Under the pieces are notes generated by a model, which searched no databases, was not told the origin of the DNA, and saw nothing but the letters and a program-made list of their open reading frames with translations. The translations under genes were made by a program, and so were the position numbers. Shown here piece by piece: positions 17,573 through 27,694 of a DNA stretch of 64,000 bases. Every line of letters starts with the position of its first letter. The stretch's first letter is position 1. Source of the DNA: Myxococcota bacterium (lineage in GTDB: Bacteria; Myxococcota_A; UBA796; UBA9615; JAKLKC01); the NCBI GenBank assembly GCA_023150875.1, contig JAKLKC010000017.1:46185-110184 (forward strand), read 5' to 3'.

Positions 17573-17859
17573 TCGTCCCCACTCCGGCCGATCGCCTCTG
17601 CGATGCCAGGGGGCGCCCGTACTTCTTGTGGGACTGCGACCTGACGCTGGACGAGTTCCGCTCGCGCCTCTCGGACCCCGACAGGTCCGTGCACGACTAC
17701 TGGCTCGGGACGCTGCTGCGGCAGGCCAAGCCCGACGATGCCATCGCCCTGGCGGGGCGAGAGGCCATCCTGGAAGCGCTGCCGCGGCTGAAGGGGCGCC
17801 TGGGGCGGGCGGAGGCGTTCTGGACCTGGCTCGGCGACCGCTGGACCCGCCGTGGATGA
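17569..17859 (+). CDS. Small partner protein of nucleotidyltransferase (DUF6922-like)
   Basis: A 96-residue protein. The motif YFLWDCDLTLDEFRSRL with later YWLGTLLRQAK resembles short proteins of the DUF6922 type that precede AbiEii-like nucleotidyltransferases; the family call is from memory of the pattern and is tentative. Start ATG 17569 is the only one that fits the domain. It overlaps the downstream nucleotidyltransferase gene by 8 bases, which suggests coupled expression as in toxin-antitoxin or abortive-infection pairs. Confidence 0.65.
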   Translation: MIVPTPADRLCDARGRPYFLWDCDLTLDEFRSRLSDPDRSVHDYWLGTLLRQAKPDDAIALAGREAILEALPRLKGRLGRAEAFWTWLGDRWTRRG

Positions 17860-18451
17860 CCGGCTCTCCCCCTTGCAGCGGCGGGTACTCAGGGCCCTCG
17901 CAGGGATGGGCTGGACCCTGACGGGGGGCGCGGCCCTCGCGGGCTACCACCTCGGACACCGGGAGACCCGCGACCTGGACCTCTTCTGGCACGGACGGAA
18001 CACGCTGGACGCCGTGCCCGGCGAGGTGGAGCGCCGGCTGCACGAGGCGGGCCTCGCTGTCCACGGTTTGCAGACCGCGCCGGGTTTCCGCCGGTACTCC
18101 GTGACCGACGGGAGGGAGGCGCTTCCCCTGGACCTGGTCGCGGAGCCCGTCCCCTTCGTAGACCCGCCCTCCGAGCGGGAGCCGGGGATCCTCGTGGAGT
18201 CGGCCCAGGAGATCCTCGCGAACAAGCTCGGCGCCCTCCTCTCTCGCTGGGCGGTCAGGGACCTCGTGGACGTCCGGGCGCTGCTGGAAGCGGGGTTCGA
18301 TCTCGAACGAGCGGTGGCGGTCGCCTCGCGCAAGGACGGTGGCTTCTCGCCCGCCACCCTCGCCTGGGTCCTCTCCACGACGCCCGAGGTCGAACTGGAC
18401 GATGGCCTGCGCACGTTCCGCGAGGAGCTGATCCGCCGGCTGCTGGACTGA
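17852..18451 (+). CDS. AbiEii-like nucleotidyltransferase
   Basis: A 199-residue protein of the nucleotidyltransferase AbiEii/toxin family. The active-site pattern GG (25-26) ... RDLDLFW (Asp41, Asp43) is intact. The C-terminal helical region includes ILANKLGALLSRWAVRDLVDVRALL, typical of the family. The GTG start overlaps the upstream 96-residue gene. In type IV abortive-infection systems AbiEii transfers nucleotides to tRNA or similar targets. The cognate small gene here is not an AbiEi winged-helix repressor, so the regulatory logic may differ. Confidence 0.8.
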   Translation: MDDRLSPLQRRVLRALAGMGWTLTGGAALAGYHLGHRETRDLDLFWHGRNTLDAVPGEVERRLHEAGLAVHGLQTAPGFRRYSVTDGREALPLDLVAEPVPFVDPPSEREPGILVESAQEILANKLGALLSRWAVRDLVDVRALLEAGFDLERAVAVASRKDGGFSPATLAWVLSTTPEVELDDGLRTFREELIRRLLD

Positions 18452-18541
18452 CCGGCGGGCCGCCGTAGCGAGACCGGGGACCTGGCGGCGTTCCCCGCCT
18501 CAGGTCGCCGGGATGTCGCGCGGCGCGGGGCTGGCCGCGCG

Positions 18542-19849
18542 TCAGTCCGCCGCCCGGGCGGCGGGAGCGATCCGGCCCAGGGGGAGGTCCTGGACCTCCA
18601 TCCGGTGGAGGGGGGCGCGTCCGAACTCGACGTCGAACTGGGCCTGGGGCAGGTTGCGCCGGACGAATTCGGCGCTCCGGCCCTCGCGGATCCAGCCCTC
18701 CAGCACCTCGTGGTCCCAGCGGGAGCCCAGCATGTTGAAGCCCAGCACCCGTCCGCCGTCGTGGACGATCCGCACCGCCACCGGGCGGCCCGGCAGGCGC
18801 ATGTAGACCGTGGGGGTGCCCTCGGGGGCGTCCGTGACGCTGCCCACCGTGGTGTACTCCACGTCGAAGAACTTCGAGCTGTTGAAGAAGAGGGGTGGGC
18901 GGTAGGACCTCTTGTCCCCGAAGAGGTTGTCCGCGCAGATCGCGCCCTGCCGCTTGGCGGAGTACCAGATCTGCTCCCCGTAGGGCCTCCCCTCCCGGGG
19001 GCGGATCTCGACGCAGTCGCCGCAGGCGAAGACCCCGGGCAGGGTGGTCTCCAGCGTCTCGTCCACCACGATCCCCTTCCCCAGGAGGGGAGCGCCGCGG
19101 AAGGCCCGGATCCGCTCCAGGTTGGGGCTCACCCCGATGGCCACCCCGAGCATCTGGCAAGGGATCCGCTCCCCGGCGGCGGTCCGGACCGCCGCCACCC
19201 TCCCGTCGCCGCCGGCCTCGACGGACCGGACCTCCTCCGCGAGGCGCAGGTCGACGCCGTGCTCCGCCATGTGGGCGCCGACGATCTCCGCCTCCTCCCA
19301 CCCGAGGGCCACCGGCCAGTACCACGGCTCGCGCACCAGGAAGGTCGTCCGGATCCCGTGGTGGACCAGGCACTCCACCAGCTCGATGCCGATGAGGCCC
19401 CCGCCGACCACCACCGCCTCCCGGGTGGAGGGGGTCAGGCGCTCGCAGGCGTCCAGGTCCTGCATCGACACGAAGTGGACGACGCCGTCCCGCACCCGGT
19501 CCAGGCCATCCCAAGGGAAGGCGTTGGGCCGCGCCCCCACCGCCAGCACCAGGCGGTCGTAGGCCAGGGTCCGCCCCCCGTGCAGCGTCACCTCCCGCCG
19601 GGTGGGGTCCAGGTCCACCACCCAGTCCCGGACGAGGTCGATGCGGAGATCCCCCCAGGTCCGCCGCTCGTAGGGCTCCAGGTCCCGCCGGGTCATGCGG
19701 TCCATGAACGCGTACATCAGCGCGGTGCGGCTGAAGAAGTAGTCGGACTCCCCCGAGACCACCACGACCCGCGCCCCCGGGTCCCTCCTCCGCGCCGCCA
19801 GGGCGCAGGTGATCCCGGCGACGCCGTTGCCGACGATGACGATGTCCAC
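18542..19849 (-). CDS. FAD-dependent pyridine nucleotide-disulphide-type oxidoreductase
   Basis: A 435-residue flavoprotein. The FAD dinucleotide fold is at the N-terminus (DIVIVGNGVAGITCA), the NAD(P) fold mid-protein (AVVVGGGLIGIELVE), and the FAD-contacting GVFACGDCVEI follows. No redox-active CxxxxC is seen, so it is more like rubredoxin/nitrite-type or NADH dehydrogenase-like reductases than glutathione reductase. GTG 19849 is preferred over a start 33 bases upstream because GGAGG lies just before it. It is 141 bp downstream of the cytochrome c gene on the same strand and may join the respiratory operon. The electron acceptor is unknown. Confidence 0.85.
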   Translation of the reverse strand: MDIVIVGNGVAGITCALAARRRDPGARVVVVSGESDYFFSRTALMYAFMDRMTRRDLEPYERRTWGDLRIDLVRDWVVDLDPTRREVTLHGGRTLAYDRLVLAVGARPNAFPWDGLDRVRDGVVHFVSMQDLDACERLTPSTREAVVVGGGLIGIELVECLVHHGIRTTFLVREPWYWPVALGWEEAEIVGAHMAEHGVDLRLAEEVRSVEAGGDGRVAAVRTAAGERIPCQMLGVAIGVSPNLERIRAFRGAPLLGKGIVVDETLETTLPGVFACGDCVEIRPREGRPYGEQIWYSAKRQGAICADNLFGDKRSYRPPLFFNSSKFFDVEYTTVGSVTDAPEGTPTVYMRLPGRPVAVRIVHDGGRVLGFNMLGSRWDHEVLEGWIREGRSAEFVRRNLPQAQFDVEFGRAPLHRMEVQDLPLGRIAPAARAAD

Positions 19850-19990
19850 CCCGATCCTCCAGGGGCCGCGGGCGTCGCCCACCCCGCCTGGGAGGCCGCA
19901 ACCGCCGCCCGAGTTTCACGGATGGGGCGCGGCGCGTCCAGGGGCGGGGAAGGATCCGAGGGAGGACGGAGCGGGAAGGGAGCTGCGGAG

Positions 19991-20665
19991 CTACTTGATC
20001 GATCCCAGGTAGCCCAGCAGCTCCTTCAGCTCCTCGTCGGCGAGCTGGCCCTCGAAGGCGGGCATGGCGGGCGGGAAGCCCTGGACCACCTTGGCCATGG
20101 GCTTCAGGATCGACTCGGTGACGTACGCCTCGTCCACCGTGATGGTGCTGCCGTCGGCCATGGTCTCGGTGCGGCCCATCAGCCCCTTCAGGGTCGGACC
20201 CACCCCGGGCTTGCCGTCGATGGAGTGGCAGGCGCCGCAGCCCTTGGCGCCGAACAGCTCCATCCCCTTGGCGAACTGCGCCCCCGCGGCCCCCGCCGCG
20301 CTCTGCTCGCCCGGCTGCTGGACGATGGCCAGCGGGGCCAGCAGCCCAGGGTTGGCCACCAGGCGGGCGACGGCGTCGGCGATGGGCTGGGAGTAGAGCC
20401 CGGCCTCGGCGTTCACCACCCCGTGCTCCCCCAGCCTCTTCGCCTCGTCGGCGCGGAACTTCTGGATCGCCGCGCCGGACTGGCCGCTGGTGGGATCCAG
20501 CAGGTCGGCCGCGCGCTTGGAGCTCCCCTGGGCGGCGGTGGCCGCCGCGGGACCGATCAGGACGGCGGCGAGGAGGAGCAGGGCCCCCGCCTCCTTGACG
20601 AACCCACCGACGGTGGGATGGGAGGGGGCGAGGCGGCCGTGCGAGTCCGGGTGCTGAGCGCTCAC
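19991..20665 (-). CDS. Membrane-anchored monohaem cytochrome c
   Basis: A 224-residue protein with an N-terminal hydrophobic segment (about residues 25-46), a linker of about 80 residues, then a class I cytochrome c domain with one haem site CGACH and the axial Met in a PPAMPAFEGQLADEE motif. This last motif is typical of cytochrome domains near oxidases and complex III. It follows actF by 21 bp on the same strand and is the likely electron acceptor of the alternative complex III, or a donor to a terminal oxidase encoded elsewhere. Confidence 0.88.
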   Translation of the reverse strand: MSAQHPDSHGRLAPSHPTVGGFVKEAGALLLLAAVLIGPAAATAAQGSSKRAADLLDPTSGQSGAAIQKFRADEAKRLGEHGVVNAEAGLYSQPIADAVARLVANPGLLAPLAIVQQPGEQSAAGAAGAQFAKGMELFGAKGCGACHSIDGKPGVGPTLKGLMGRTETMADGSTITVDEAYVTESILKPMAKVVQGFPPAMPAFEGQLADEELKELLGYLGSIK

Positions 20666-20686
20666 GGTGGGGCTCCTTGGTCGGCT

Positions 20687-21898
20687 CTAGACGTTCTGGA
20701 AGGCGAGGGACTCGGGGAGCCGGGGGTCCTTCACCGGCACCAGGGCTCCCTTCCGCATCATCATCAGGGCGAGGCCCAGGTAGACGCCGCCGACCCCCAG
20801 GAAGGCCAGAGCGTCGGTGGCGGCGAACCGCACTCCCTCGTGGTGGAGGTTCGGCATCACCGCGTAGTAGATGTCCACGTAGTGCATCAGCAGCACCCAG
20901 CACGCCCCCAGGAAGAGGGTGGCGGGGTTCCGCTTGATGGTCCGGGGCATCATGAACAGGAAGGGGACGGCGAAGTGCCCCACCATCAGCAGGATGCCCA
21001 CGGACTCCCAGGAGTTGCCCATCCGGTGGGCGAAGTAGGACGTCTCCTCGGGGATGTTGGCGTACCAGATCAGGAAGTACTGGCTGAAGCTGATGTACGC
21101 CCAGAAGACCGTGAACGCGAACACCAGCTTCCCCAAGTCGTGGTAGTGCTCGCCGTTCACCACCCCCCGGAGCAGCCCCGCCCCCTGCAGCCGCAGCGTG
21201 AAGACGGTGATCAGGGCGAAGGCGGAGAGGATGGCGCCGGAGAAGTACCAGACCCCCCACATGGTGGAGTACCAGTGGGGGTCCAGGGACATCGCCCAGT
21301 CGAAGGCGGCGAAGGTGATGCTGAGGGCGAAGGCGGCCACCCCCGGCGCCGACGCCATGGTCATCCTGCGGGTGTAGGCGTGGTCACCCGTCTGGTCCTG
21401 GGCGACGCTCTGGCGCCGGTACCAGGTGGCCAGGAAGGACCACACCGCGAAGTACACCACCGCCCGGACGATGAAGAACCCGTTGTTGAGGAAGCTGGAC
21501 TTGCCCTGGAGCAGCTCGTCGTGGGCCACGGCGTCGGCGTGGGTCCAGTGGTAGAGGTCGTGCATCCCCATCAGGATCGGCACGAAGAGCAGGGCGAAGA
21601 TGGGCACCGGGGCGGCGAGGTTCTCGGCGATCCGCCGCACCACCACGCTCCAGCCCGCCTTGGCCAGGAACTGGATCAGCACGAAGAACAGGCTGCCCAG
21701 GGCGAGGCTGAGGAAGTACAGCAGCGCCACCAGCCAGGAGTGGTAGAGCTGCTTGGTGTTCCCCATGCCGAGGGCGAAGGTCCCGGCGATGCCGGCGACC
21801 CCCACGACGAAGGCCACGATGGGCAGCTTCGCCCAGGAGTGGCCGGCCTCGATGTGGAGCCGGGCGTCGGCGGGAAGGGTGGCGGGATGGCTGCTCAT
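20687..21898 (-). CDS. actF: Alternative complex III subunit ActF (quinone-side membrane subunit)
   Basis: A 403-residue protein with about ten membrane helices, of the ActF family of quinol:cytochrome c oxidoreductases. Conserved-looking features include DLYHWTH, FDWAMSLDPHWYSTMWG and FSQYFLIWYANIPEET. It sits last in the canonical actABCDEF order, 4 bp after the actE stop. ActF is a smaller relative of ActC with a quinone-site-like membrane bundle. Confidence 0.93.
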   Translation of the reverse strand: MSSHPATLPADARLHIEAGHSWAKLPIVAFVVGVAGIAGTFALGMGNTKQLYHSWLVALLYFLSLALGSLFFVLIQFLAKAGWSVVVRRIAENLAAPVPIFALLFVPILMGMHDLYHWTHADAVAHDELLQGKSSFLNNGFFIVRAVVYFAVWSFLATWYRRQSVAQDQTGDHAYTRRMTMASAPGVAAFALSITFAAFDWAMSLDPHWYSTMWGVWYFSGAILSAFALITVFTLRLQGAGLLRGVVNGEHYHDLGKLVFAFTVFWAYISFSQYFLIWYANIPEETSYFAHRMGNSWESVGILLMVGHFAVPFLFMMPRTIKRNPATLFLGACWVLLMHYVDIYYAVMPNLHHEGVRFAATDALAFLGVGGVYLGLALMMMRKGALVPVKDPRLPESLAFQNV

Positions 21899-21902
21899 CG
21901 CT

Positions 21903-22619
21903 TCACTTCCCCTGCGGGGCGGCGGTGGAGGCGGTCTTCGCGGCGGCGGGCGCCTTCGCGGGCGGCTCGGGGGGCAGGACCACCGGCGCCTTCTCCGGCG
22001 CCTTCCAGCCGTTCTTGGCGGCCACGTCCGGCGGCAGCTCCTCGAGGCGCGCGTACTGGCTGAGCTGGAGGGCCCGGGCGTAGGCGGCGATGGCCCAGCG
22101 GTCCTCGGTGGGGACCTGCGCGGCGTAGCCCCGCATCGACCGCACGCCGTGGGTGGCGATGTCGTAGAACTGACCGACGGAGAACTTCCGGAGGCGGTCC
22201 TGGTGGAAGGTGGGGGGAGGCGTCATGCCCCGCTCCACGACGATCCCCTTGCCCGAGCCGGTCGCGTCGTGGCAGGGGGCGCAGTAGATGTCGAACCGGT
22301 CCCGGCCCCGGGCCAGCAGCTCGGCGCTCAGCTCCATGCCGGGGGGCAGGGTGGTCGCCCAGGTGCCGTCGGCGCTCTGGCCCCAGTCCCGGTGGAGGTC
22401 GTCCTTGAGGCCGCCCCGGGGGATGGTCCCCGCCACCCGGGGACGCATCCCCCGGCCGTCCGGGAAGAAGGCGTTGGCCTCCTGGGCCTCGAACTTCGCC
22501 TGGAAGTCCATGTTCTGGACGGGGTGGAGGGGCGCATCGCGGGAGACGGTGCCCTGGCACCCCGCGGCGAGCGCCGCCACGCCGCCGAGCGCCAGGACGG
22601 CACGAAGGGAAGCAAGCAT
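21903..22619 (-). CDS. actE: Alternative complex III subunit ActE (monohaem cytochrome c lipoprotein)
   Basis: A 238-residue lipoprotein cytochrome. The signal peptide ends in lipobox ALAAGC, and a single haem motif CAPCH lies in FDIYCAPCHDATGSGKG. Next comes the ActE-typical VGQFYDIATHGVRSMRGYAAQVPTEDRWAIAAY. A Pro/Ala/Lys-rich tail extends the C-terminus. ATG 22619 is the only start that gives the signal peptide. Gap to actD is 5 bp. Confidence 0.93.
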   Translation of the reverse strand: MLASLRAVLALGGVAALAAGCQGTVSRDAPLHPVQNMDFQAKFEAQEANAFFPDGRGMRPRVAGTIPRGGLKDDLHRDWGQSADGTWATTLPPGMELSAELLARGRDRFDIYCAPCHDATGSGKGIVVERGMTPPPTFHQDRLRKFSVGQFYDIATHGVRSMRGYAAQVPTEDRWAIAAYARALQLSQYARLEELPPDVAAKNGWKAPEKAPVVLPPEPPAKAPAAAKTASTAAPQGK

Positions 22620-22624
22620 GGCTC

Positions 22625-23158
22625 TCAGTCCTCGATCAGCTCGACGTGGGAGGCGCCCAGGCCCTGGAGGAAGCGCAGGGTCTCCTCCCCCTGGAATCGC
22701 GGGTCGTCCGCCGCGATGGAGATGAAGAACTTGTCGTCGGTGGAGCGCTCGAAGCGCGCCGACTTGAACAGCGAGTTGTAGTGCTGGGGCAGGCGGTTCA
22801 GCGCCAGCATCCCGATCAGGGTCCCCAGCGCCGTGAACAGCACCCCCACCTCGAAGGTGACGGGGATGTAGGCCTGCCAGCTCATGTAGGGCTTGGCGTT
22901 GATCACCAGGGGGTAGGCGGAGGAGTGGACCCATGCCTGGAGCCAGAAGGCGAGGCCGGCGCCGGTGAAGCCGCATACCAGGGCGATCCACGGCACCCGG
23001 GAGCGCCCGATCCCCATCGCCTTGTCCAGGCCGTGGACCGGGAAGGGGGTGTGGGCGTCCCAGCGGGAGAACCCCGCGTCCCGGACGTGCTCGCAGGCGT
23101 GGTAGATCTCCCCGGCGGTGTCGAACTCGGCCAGGGCGACGGAGGGCTTGCCGACCAT
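22625..23158 (-). CDS. actD: Alternative complex III subunit ActD (DUF3341)
   Basis: A 177-residue DUF3341 protein. It begins with a soluble cap (EFDTAGEIYHACEHVRDAGFSRWDAHTPFPVHG), followed by two membrane helices (about residues 57-80 and 95-118) and the family end FFISIAADDPRF ... LGASHVELIED. The ATG overlaps the actC stop (ATGA). It is a structural subunit of the complex without a cofactor. Confidence 0.94.
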   Translation of the reverse strand: MVGKPSVALAEFDTAGEIYHACEHVRDAGFSRWDAHTPFPVHGLDKAMGIGRSRVPWIALVCGFTGAGLAFWLQAWVHSSAYPLVINAKPYMSWQAYIPVTFEVGVLFTALGTLIGMLALNRLPQHYNSLFKSARFERSTDDKFFISIAADDPRFQGEETLRFLQGLGASHVELIED

Positions 23159-24600
23159 CAGTGGGCTCCTCCCCGGGCGGCGACGGTGGCGCCGTGCTTG
23201 GAGGCCGCCGCGGGATGGTGGTGCGGGTCGGCCTGGGGCATCACCGTCTTGACCTCGGCGATGGCCACCATCGGCACGAACCGGACGAAGAGGGTGAAGA
23301 GGGTGAAGAAGAGGCCGAAGCTGCCGATGAACGAGGCCACGTCCCAGATGGTCGGGCTGTAGTAGTCCCACGACGAGGGCAGGAAGTCCGTCGCCAGGGA
23401 GGTGACGGCGATCACGAACCGCTCGAACCACATCCCGATGTTGATGAAGATCGAGATGATGAACACGAAGAGCGGGTTGGTGCGGAGCTTCTTGAACCAG
23501 AAGAACTGGGGCGAGATCACGTTGCAGGAGATCATCGTCCAGTACGCCCAGCTATAGGGGCCGAAGGCGCGGTTGAAGAAAGCGAAGCTCTCGTAGGGGT
23601 TCCCCGAGTACCAGGCGATGAAGAACTCCATGGCGTAGGCGTAGCCGACCATGGTGCCCGTCAGCAGGCAGATCTTCGCCATGTTCTCGATGTGGCGGAC
23701 GGTGATCAGGTCCTTCAGCCCGAAGATGATGCGGCTGGGGATGAGGAGGGTCAGCACCATGCCGAAGCCGGAGAAGATGGCGCCGGCGACGAAGTAGGGG
23801 GGGAAGATCGTCGTGTGCCAGCCGGGGATCTGGGACACCGCGAAGTCGAAGGACACGATGGTGTGGACCGAGAGCACCAGCGGCGTGGAGACGCCCGCCA
23901 GGATCAGGTAGGCCGACTCGTAGTTCTGCCAGTGGCGCTGGGAGCCGCGCCAGCCCAGGGCGAAGAAGCCGTAGAGCTTGCGGGCCAGAGCCCCCTTGGC
24001 GCGGTCCCGCATGGTGGCGAGGTCCGGGATGAGGCCGGTGTACCAGAAGAGCAGGGAGACCGTGCCGTAGATCGAGACCGCGAACACGTCCCAGAGCAGG
24101 GGGCTGCGGAAGTTGGGCCAGGCCGCCATCTGGTTGGGGATGGGGAAGACCCAGTAGAGCAGCCAGACCCGGCCGACGTGGATGGTGGGGAAGGAGAGGG
24201 CGCAGGCCACGGCGAACAGGGTCATCGCCTCGGCGGCGCGGTTGATACCCGTGCGCCACTTCTGGCGGAACAGGAAGAGGATCGCCGAGATCAGCGTGCC
24301 CGCGTGGCCGATGCCGACCCAGAACACGAAGTTGACGATGGCCCAGCCCCAGTCCACCGGGTTGTTCAGACCCCAGATCCCGACGCCCTCCCACACCAGG
24401 TAGGCGACGGCGACGCCGTACACCCCCAGGAGGGTGAGGGAGACCAGGAAGGCGGGCCACCACATGTTGCCCGGTCGGTCGATGGGACGGGCGACCAGCT
24501 CCGTGACGGAGTGGAAGTCGTTGCCCCCGAGCACGAGGGGAGCGCGCTGGTCGAGGCGCTCCTCGAGCTGATCAGCCTCGGTGTAGACCGTCGTCGCCAT
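23158..24600 (-). CDS. actC: Alternative complex III subunit ActC (NrfD-like quinol subunit)
   Basis: A 480-residue NrfD-family membrane protein with about ten helices. Recognisable parts include [38 protein letters not shown] and [12 protein letters not shown]. It holds the periplasm-facing quinol site of the complex and docks the ActB iron-sulphur subunit. It starts one base after the actB stop region and ends in an ATGA overlap with actD. A His-rich tail (DPHHHPAA) is at the C-terminus. Confidence 0.95.
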   Translation of the reverse strand: MATTVYTEADQLEERLDQRAPLVLGGNDFHSVTELVARPIDRPGNMWWPAFLVSLTLLGVYGVAVAYLVWEGVGIWGLNNPVDWGWAIVNFVFWVGIGHAGTLISAILFLFRQKWRTGINRAAEAMTLFAVACALSFPTIHVGRVWLLYWVFPIPNQMAAWPNFRSPLLWDVFAVSIYGTVSLLFWYTGLIPDLATMRDRAKGALARKLYGFFALGWRGSQRHWQNYESAYLILAGVSTPLVLSVHTIVSFDFAVSQIPGWHTTIFPPYFVAGAIFSGFGMVLTLLIPSRIIFGLKDLITVRHIENMAKICLLTGTMVGYAYAMEFFIAWYSGNPYESFAFFNRAFGPYSWAYWTMISCNVISPQFFWFKKLRTNPLFVFIISIFINIGMWFERFVIAVTSLATDFLPSSWDYYSPTIWDVASFIGSFGLFFTLFTLFVRFVPMVAIAEVKTVMPQADPHHHPAAASKHGATVAARGGAH

Positions 24601-24601
24601 C

Positions 24602-27600
24602 TCAGGCCAGCTCCGGATTGGGGTTGCGGACCTTGGCCAGGAACGTGGTCCGCGCTTGCAGGTTCAGCTCGGCGAAGACGCCGTAGTTCCGCGGCTCCTT
24701 CTTGAGCTTGGCGACCCGGCTCTCGGGGTCGTTCAGGTCGCCGAAGACGATGGCCCGGGTGGGGCAGACCTGCTCGCAGGCGGTCGCCACGGCGCCGTCC
24801 TGGACCTTGTCCTTGCCCCGGACGTGGGCCGCCACCTTCGCCTGGTTGATCCGCTGCACGCAGTAGGTGCACTTCTCCATCACCCCCCGGAAGCGGACGG
24901 TGACGTCCGGGTTCCGTTGGAGGACGGAGAGGGGGCGCGCCTCGTCCGTCTCGCGGGCGAAGGCGAAGAAGTTGAACCGGCGCACCTTGAAGGGGCAGTT
25001 GTTGGCGCAGTACCGGGTGCCGATGCACCGGTTGTAGGCCATGTCGTTGAGCCCCTCGGGGCTGTGGATCGTCGCGCCCACGGGGCAGACGCCCTCGCAG
25101 GGGGCCGTGGCGCAGTGGGCGCAGCCCAGGGGCTGGACCACCGCCTCGGGGTCGTCCTCGCTGCCGGTGAAGTAGCGGTCCAGGCGGATCCAGCTGATCT
25201 CCCGGCCGTTCATCACGCGGTCCTTGCCGACCACCATGATGTTGTTCTCGGCCTGGCAGGCGACCGAGCACGCGCCACACCCGGTGCAGGTGCTCAGATC
25301 GATGGTCATGCCCCACTGGAGACCGCCCGTCTCGTTGGGGTCCTCCCAGAGGGACTTGATGTGGGATGCCTCCATCACCTCGCCCTTCTCGACGAAGGTG
25401 GGCTCCTTCCCGTACTCCTCCAGCGTCGCCTCCCGGACGATGGGTCGGGACTTCCAGCCCTCCCGGGGCTCCATGCGGCCGTGGTCCTGGGTGGAGGCGA
25501 GGAGGTAGCTGCCCTTGATCTGGGCCAGGCTGGCGCCGGTGGCGAACCAGGGGGCCTTGGTGCTCCGCAGCCCGTAGGCGTTGAAGCCCGCGCCCGCGGC
25601 CGTCCTGCCGCCCTGCTCGCGGCCGTAGCCCAGGGGCAGGACCACCACGTCGTCGGCCGTGCCGGGGGCGACGAACACGGGGATGGCGAGGGAGCGGCCG
25701 TCCACCTCGATCTTGACCACGTCCGCCTTGCTGCCGATGGAGATCCCCTGGGAGTTCCCCACGCCGAGGCGGCGCGCGGTGGCGGGGCTCAGCAGCGCGG
25801 CGTTGTCCCAGGTCAGCTTGGTCAGGGGGTCGGGGAGCTCCTGGAGCCACCCGAGGTTGGCGAACCGGCCGTCGAGCACGCTGGGGTCGAGGGCGAAGAC
25901 GACCTCCAGGTCACCGCTGCCGCCGGAGGCGGAGGCGCCGGGCCAGGAGGAGGCGAGGCCGCTCCAGTCGAAGGCGGGGACCGCGGGCGGGGCGGCCGCG
26001 GGGGTGGATCCGGCGACCGCGGCGACGGCGGCCGCGGGGGCCCCCTCGATGACCCCCGCCTCGACCCAGTTGTCCCAGCGGTCGGCGAAGTCGGGGCGGG
26101 CCGCCCAGGTGGCCCGGACGAGGTCGTAGCCCGCGCCCCGCTCGGGGGCGATGATCCCCGAGAGGGTCTCGATCTCCGAGCGGGTGTCGAAGAGGGGCGC
26201 GATCAGCGGCTGCTGGATCGCCGCCGTCCCGTCGGGGGCGGTGACGTCGCCCCACGCCTCCATGAAGTGGCTGCGGGGGACGTGCCAGGTCGCCCTGGCC
26301 GAGGTCTCGTCGGCGTAGTACGAGACGTGGATCGTGGTGCCCACCTTGGCCATCAGGGCGCCGAAGCCCAGGTCGGCGGGCGCGTCCCAGGCGGGGTTCC
26401 CCCCCACCATCAGCAGGGTCTTGACCTCGCCCGCGCCGATGGCCTTCGCCAGGTCCTCCAGGGAACCGGCGCCGGGGACCTCGGCGCGGGGCTCGACCTT
26501 CACCGTCGCCCCCACCGCGTCCAGGGCGGCGTTGAGCAGCCAGGCGAGGGCGTGGACCTCGGGGGGCTGGCGGTAGCCCACGAGCACCACCGAGGCGCCC
26601 CGGTGGGCGACCAGGTCCCGGGCGAGGGCGTCGACCCACCGGGGGTCGGCGTCGCCGCCGGCGAGCTTCGCCACCACGGCGTCCGCCCCCGCGGGGGCCT
26701 GCACGCCGCTGGAGAAGACCTTGGCGGCGACGGCGCCGAGGAAGGCGCCGACCTTGGAGGCGGGCAGGCGCAGCCGGTTGTCGGCCATGGCGCCGGTGAT
26801 GCTGAAGGACGGCTCCACCACGTAGAGCCGGTTCGACTCGGTCCTTCCGTCCACCAGGCGCCGGCCGTCGGCGAACTCCATGGAAAGCCGCGTGCGCTCG
26901 TTCTCCGTCCCGAGGAAGTCGGAGTCCAGGGCGGCGATGACCCTGGCCCGGGTCAGGTCGGAGACCGCCCGCTTCCCGGTGAGCCCCACCAGGGCGGCGC
27001 CCGCGGCGGCGTGGGCGTCGTGGGCGAGGTCGTGGGTGTAGACCTTCGCTCCCGGGAAGGCGGTCCGAAGCTCGCCCACGAGCCGCAGCCAGGTGGGCGA
27101 GGGGATCTGCTCGCACAGGAGCGCGAGCCCGGCGCCGCCGGCGGCACGGAGGTCCGCGAAGTGCTTGCCGGCGAAGGCGTCCCAGGACTGCCAGGACGCG
27201 TCGCGCCCGGCCTGCCGCGGGGTGCGGGACCGGTCGTCGTCGTAGAGCTGGGCGACCGTGGCCTGGGCGAAGACGTCGGTGGCCCCCCGGGACGCGGGGT
27301 GGTCGGGGTTGCCCTCCACCTTGGTGGGCCGCCCATCCTGGCTCTCCACCAGCATCCCCAGCACCTGCCCGCCCACCGACGCCGCGGTGGCGAAGTGCAG
27401 GGGCCGACCGGGGACGAGGTCCTCGGGGCGGTTGCCGTAGGGGACGATCTTCTCCTTCGGCTTGCGGGCCATCTCCACGACGTTGCAGCCCGAGAGGGCC
27501 GCCACGGCGCCGAGGGAGGCGAGACCGCCGCCCAGGAACCCGCGCCGGGTGGCGCCGATCTGGGCGAGCTCGAACTCCCGGGCCCCCTGGGGGGACTCCA

Positions 27601-27694
27601 GCTCGGCGATCCGGTCGAGGGAGGGGCTGTCCCGGAGCTCCTCGACGCTCCGCCAGTGCGCCTTGCCGGCCTTGTTGGGGATGGGGGTCTTCAT
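24602..27694 (-). CDS. actB: Alternative complex III subunit ActB (molybdopterin-like and Fe-S fusion)
   Basis: A 1030-residue fusion subunit. A twin-arginine region TRRGFLGGG is followed by a hydrophobic stretch and a lipobox-like ALSGC. The first about 780 residues are the molybdopterin-oxidoreductase-like domain (known to lack the cofactor in this family). The last about 230 residues form a ferredoxin-like part with Cys clusters [39 protein letters not shown] and CTYC ... CEQVCP, enough for the usual 3Fe-4S/4Fe-4S chain. The ATG overlaps the actA stop (ATGA). Confidence 0.95.
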   Translation of the reverse strand: MKTPIPNKAGKAHWRSVEELRDSPSLDRIAELESPQGAREFELAQIGATRRGFLGGGLASLGAVAALSGCNVVEMARKPKEKIVPYGNRPEDLVPGRPLHFATAASVGGQVLGMLVESQDGRPTKVEGNPDHPASRGATDVFAQATVAQLYDDDRSRTPRQAGRDASWQSWDAFAGKHFADLRAAGGAGLALLCEQIPSPTWLRLVGELRTAFPGAKVYTHDLAHDAHAAAGAALVGLTGKRAVSDLTRARVIAALDSDFLGTENERTRLSMEFADGRRLVDGRTESNRLYVVEPSFSITGAMADNRLRLPASKVGAFLGAVAAKVFSSGVQAPAGADAVVAKLAGGDADPRWVDALARDLVAHRGASVVLVGYRQPPEVHALAWLLNAALDAVGATVKVEPRAEVPGAGSLEDLAKAIGAGEVKTLLMVGGNPAWDAPADLGFGALMAKVGTTIHVSYYADETSARATWHVPRSHFMEAWGDVTAPDGTAAIQQPLIAPLFDTRSEIETLSGIIAPERGAGYDLVRATWAARPDFADRWDNWVEAGVIEGAPAAAVAAVAGSTPAAAPPAVPAFDWSGLASSWPGASASGGSGDLEVVFALDPSVLDGRFANLGWLQELPDPLTKLTWDNAALLSPATARRLGVGNSQGISIGSKADVVKIEVDGRSLAIPVFVAPGTADDVVVLPLGYGREQGGRTAAGAGFNAYGLRSTKAPWFATGASLAQIKGSYLLASTQDHGRMEPREGWKSRPIVREATLEEYGKEPTFVEKGEVMEASHIKSLWEDPNETGGLQWGMTIDLSTCTGCGACSVACQAENNIMVVGKDRVMNGREISWIRLDRYFTGSEDDPEAVVQPLGCAHCATAPCEGVCPVGATIHSPEGLNDMAYNRCIGTRYCANNCPFKVRRFNFFAFARETDEARPLSVLQRNPDVTVRFRGVMEKCTYCVQRINQAKVAAHVRGKDKVQDGAVATACEQVCPTRAIVFGDLNDPESRVAKLKKEPRNYGVFAELNLQARTTFLAKVRNPNPELA

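Noticed and set aside
18605..22063. A 1152-residue plus-strand open frame opposite the flavoprotein, cytochrome and act genes
   Set aside because: High GC keeps antisense frames open. The minus strand carries clear family motifs, and the plus frame has none.
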